DNA of 23,475 bases from positions 1-23,475 of the forward strand of contig CAYTSA010000063.1 in assembly GCA_964440345.1 (NCBI GenBank), written 5' to 3'. This DNA comes from CAYTSA01 sp964440345. Lineage in GTDB: Bacteria; Desulfobacterota; Desulfovibrionia; Desulfovibrionales; Desulfovibrionaceae. This document shows, piece by piece, positions 22,363-23,475 of the stretch. The notes under the pieces were generated by a model, which saw only the letters and a program-made list of their open reading frames with translations, was not told where the DNA came from and searched no databases. The translations under genes and the position numbers were made by a program. The first letter of the stretch is position 1. Every line of letters starts with the position of its first letter.

Positions 22363-23025
22363 ATGCAGCAGAATAGAGACAAAGCGCTGTTCATTGCGCA
22401 GAAACTCTTTGCCGAGCTGGTGTTCGACACCCAGAAGCTCGAAGGCCTGCCGTTCACTTTGCCCGAGGTGCAGACGTACATCCAGGGCGTTACCGTTGGC
22501 GGGCACAAGATTGCCGACGAAGAGAAGCTGAAGCAGCAGATACGCGGCTGGGAGCGTCTTGTGGAGCTTGTCCGGACGGATTTGTTTACGGTGAACAAAG
22601 AAATCGCTTGCGAGCTGCAAGCCATTATCGCCAAGGACGAAGCTCTTGAGCTGGGCTGGTTCCGCTCCGGCCAGGTGGGTATAGCCGGCACGGAGTATGC
22701 GCCGCCGCCGGCTGCGGAGCTGGAGGCGCGATTTGTTGCCATGCTTGAAGACGTCGCCGGTCTGGACGACGCGCGGGACCAGGCCTGCCGCGTCCACCTG
22801 GACTGCGCCAGAAACCAGTTCTTCTACGACGGCAACAAGCGCACTGGCCTGCTGTTGGCCAACGGCCATTTGCTGACCCATGGCTACCCGCCGCTCTCCA
22901 TCCCCGCCAAACGCCTGGCTGACTACAACAGCGCCATGCTGCGCTTCTACGAAAGCGGGGACTACGCCGAGATGACGGCGTTTCTGCGGGACTGCCACGA
23001 GTCCATGTGGCGCCGGTTCGCGTAA
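22363..23025 (+). CDS. Fic/DOC-family protein with altered catalytic loop
   Basis: This encodes 220 residues from ATG 22363 (MQQNRDKALF); a GTG at 22333 would add ten residues, and neither start has a clear ribosome binding site. Near the N-terminus, T23-QKL-E27-G28 fits the (S/T)xxxE(G/N) autoinhibitory motif of Fic proteins, followed by 'FTLPEVQTYIQGVTVGGHKI'. The core motif that is HPFx(D/E)GN(G/K)R in active enzymes reads Q152-F-F-Y-D-G-N-K-R160: the catalytic His is Gln, while the anion-binding DGNKR is kept. Fic enzymes transfer AMP or other phosphate groups to target hydroxyls; without His the usual reaction should be weak or different. No separate antitoxin gene is nearby. It is flanked on both sides by dispersed repeats. 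Confidence 0.87.
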   Translation: MQQNRDKALFIAQKLFAELVFDTQKLEGLPFTLPEVQTYIQGVTVGGHKIADEEKLKQQIRGWERLVELVRTDLFTVNKEIACELQAIIAKDEALELGWFRSGQVGIAGTEYAPPPAAELEARFVAMLEDVAGLDDARDQACRVHLDCARNQFFYDGNKRTGLLLANGHLLTHGYPPLSIPAKRLADYNSAMLRFYESGDYAEMTAFLRDCHESMWRRFA

Positions 23026-23043
23026 GCAGCCGGGGCGAGCAAC
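23022..23043 (+). repeat. Degenerate, shortened relative of the dispersed repeat (copy D)
   Basis: It starts GTAAGCAGCC and ends GGCGAGCAAC, matching the two ends of copy B but lacking the middle (CCAAGCCAACGG part). The fic TAA (23023-23025) occupies the same place as TGA in copies A and B. The position makes common origin likely, but the match is short. Confidence 0.5.
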
Positions 23044-23073
23044 ACAATAATAACCGCAGAAAACGCAGTAAAG

Positions 23074-23107
23074 GTGAGCAGCCCCAAGCCAACGGCGGCG
23101 GCGAGCA
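23074..23107 (+). repeat. Dispersed intergenic repeat, copy C (34 nt)
   Basis: It is exactly identical to the first 34 nt of copies A and B. It lies 49 bp after the fic stop and 48 bp beyond degenerate copy D, between the converging ends of fic and secA. A direct repeat GCTGCGGTGAA (23108-23118 and 23177-23187) flanks the following 60 bp, which contains CTCGCTTCGCTCGCG (23159-23173), the inverted form of the CGAAGCGAAGC block. Confidence 0.9.
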
Positions 23108-23195
23108 GCTGCGGTGAAATGAGTAAGCGGGTGTGAGCAGGTGTGTCGTTCATCCGCCTCGCTTCGCTCGCGACCGGCTGCGGTGAATTTTTACA

Positions 23196-23475
23196 TTATT
23201 TGCCGCAGCACTTCTTGTGTTTTTTGCCGCTGCCGCAGGGGCAGGGCTCGTTGCGGCCCACTTTGGGCGCGTCGCGTTTGACCGGCTGCTTTTTGGGTTT
23301 GCCGCCGTCTTCTGCGCCGGCGTAGTTCAGGTCTTTGGGCTGGTCCCTGTGCACGAACTCTTCTTCCTCCACGCGCTGGATGCGCAGTGAGTTCAGGGCC
23401 CGCACGGCGTTTTCGCGGATGCGGAAGAGCATGTCCTGGAACATTTCGAAGCCTTCGCGCTTGTACTCCTGCTTG
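23196..23475 (-). CDS. secA: Preprotein translocase subunit SecA, C-terminal part
   Basis: Only the last ~92 residues are inside the window; the gene continues past 23475. The readable end runs from YKREGFEMFQDMLFRIRENA, the conserved helical wing end of SecA, through a basic Pro/Lys linker to the SEC-C zinc motif CPCGSGKKHKKCC. The zinc ligands are the CxC pair and the CC pair; the family often has CH at the latter place. This tail binds SecB and phospholipid. SecA is the ATPase motor that drives protein export through SecYEG. It ends with TAA at 23196-23198, converging with the Fic gene. Confidence 0.95.
   Translation of the reverse strand, partial: KQEYKREGFEMFQDMLFRIRENAVRALNSLRIQRVEEEEFVHRDQPKDLNYAGAEDGGKPKKQPVKRDAPKVGRNEPCPCGSGKKHKKCCGK

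Overview
The window looks like chromosomal DNA of a moderately GC-rich Desulfovibrionales-type (sulfate-reducing Desulfobacterota) bacterium. I infer this from gene content: a sulfide-dependent Thi4 thiazole synthase beside mtnA, GatB, a DUF4254 protein, a cupin-type XRE regulator next to an acyl-CoA synthetase, and strong G/C third-position codon use. The genus cannot be fixed from the sequence alone.

Layout. Positions 1-205 hold tRNA-Val(TAC), missing only its first base, tRNA-Asp(GTC) and a strong terminator. Positions 206-1220 are a decayed stretch with remnants of a NucS-like nuclease and a GGDEF diguanylate cyclase. Positions 1221-4786 are an envelope module: an orphan periplasmic solute-binding protein (minus strand), two lipoproteins, and an exported protein of three beta repeats with an Asp tract and a Cys-containing C-terminal sorting signal. 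Positions 4787-5595 hold palindromes and a small basic protein whose C-terminus is expanded by a 12-bp tandem repeat. Positions 5596-7819 are the XRE-cupin regulator and AMP-forming acyl-CoA synthetase. Positions 7832-8857 (minus) are tlyA and an FmdB-type zinc ribbon gene, divergent from a TPR protein (9033-9848). A TrmJ-like methyltransferase (minus) follows at 10063-10818, then a gene-poor stretch with an unidentified 50-codon ORF.

Positions 11510-18101 form a tight co-directional block: nadK, a DUF89/ARMT1-like protein, tag, mltA, a DUF4254 gene and gatB. Gaps are 0-7 bp and two junctions overlap, so it is probably one operon. Positions 18264-22133 form a second co-directional set (mtnA, thi4, a cyclic-nucleotide-binding protein, der) behind a structured leader. 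The right end has a Fic-domain gene whose catalytic-loop His is replaced by Gln, and the 3' end of secA on the minus strand.

The main unexplained signal is a dispersed intergenic repeat. An exact 34-nt core occurs three times, and a shortened relative occurs once. In three of the four copies the stop codon of the upstream gene (trmJ, der, fic) is the first codon of the repeat. Other points of interest are the altered putative metal motif in the DUF89 protein coupled to nadK, and the three-repeat exported protein. I found no CRISPR array, intact insertion sequence or obvious multi-gene defence system.
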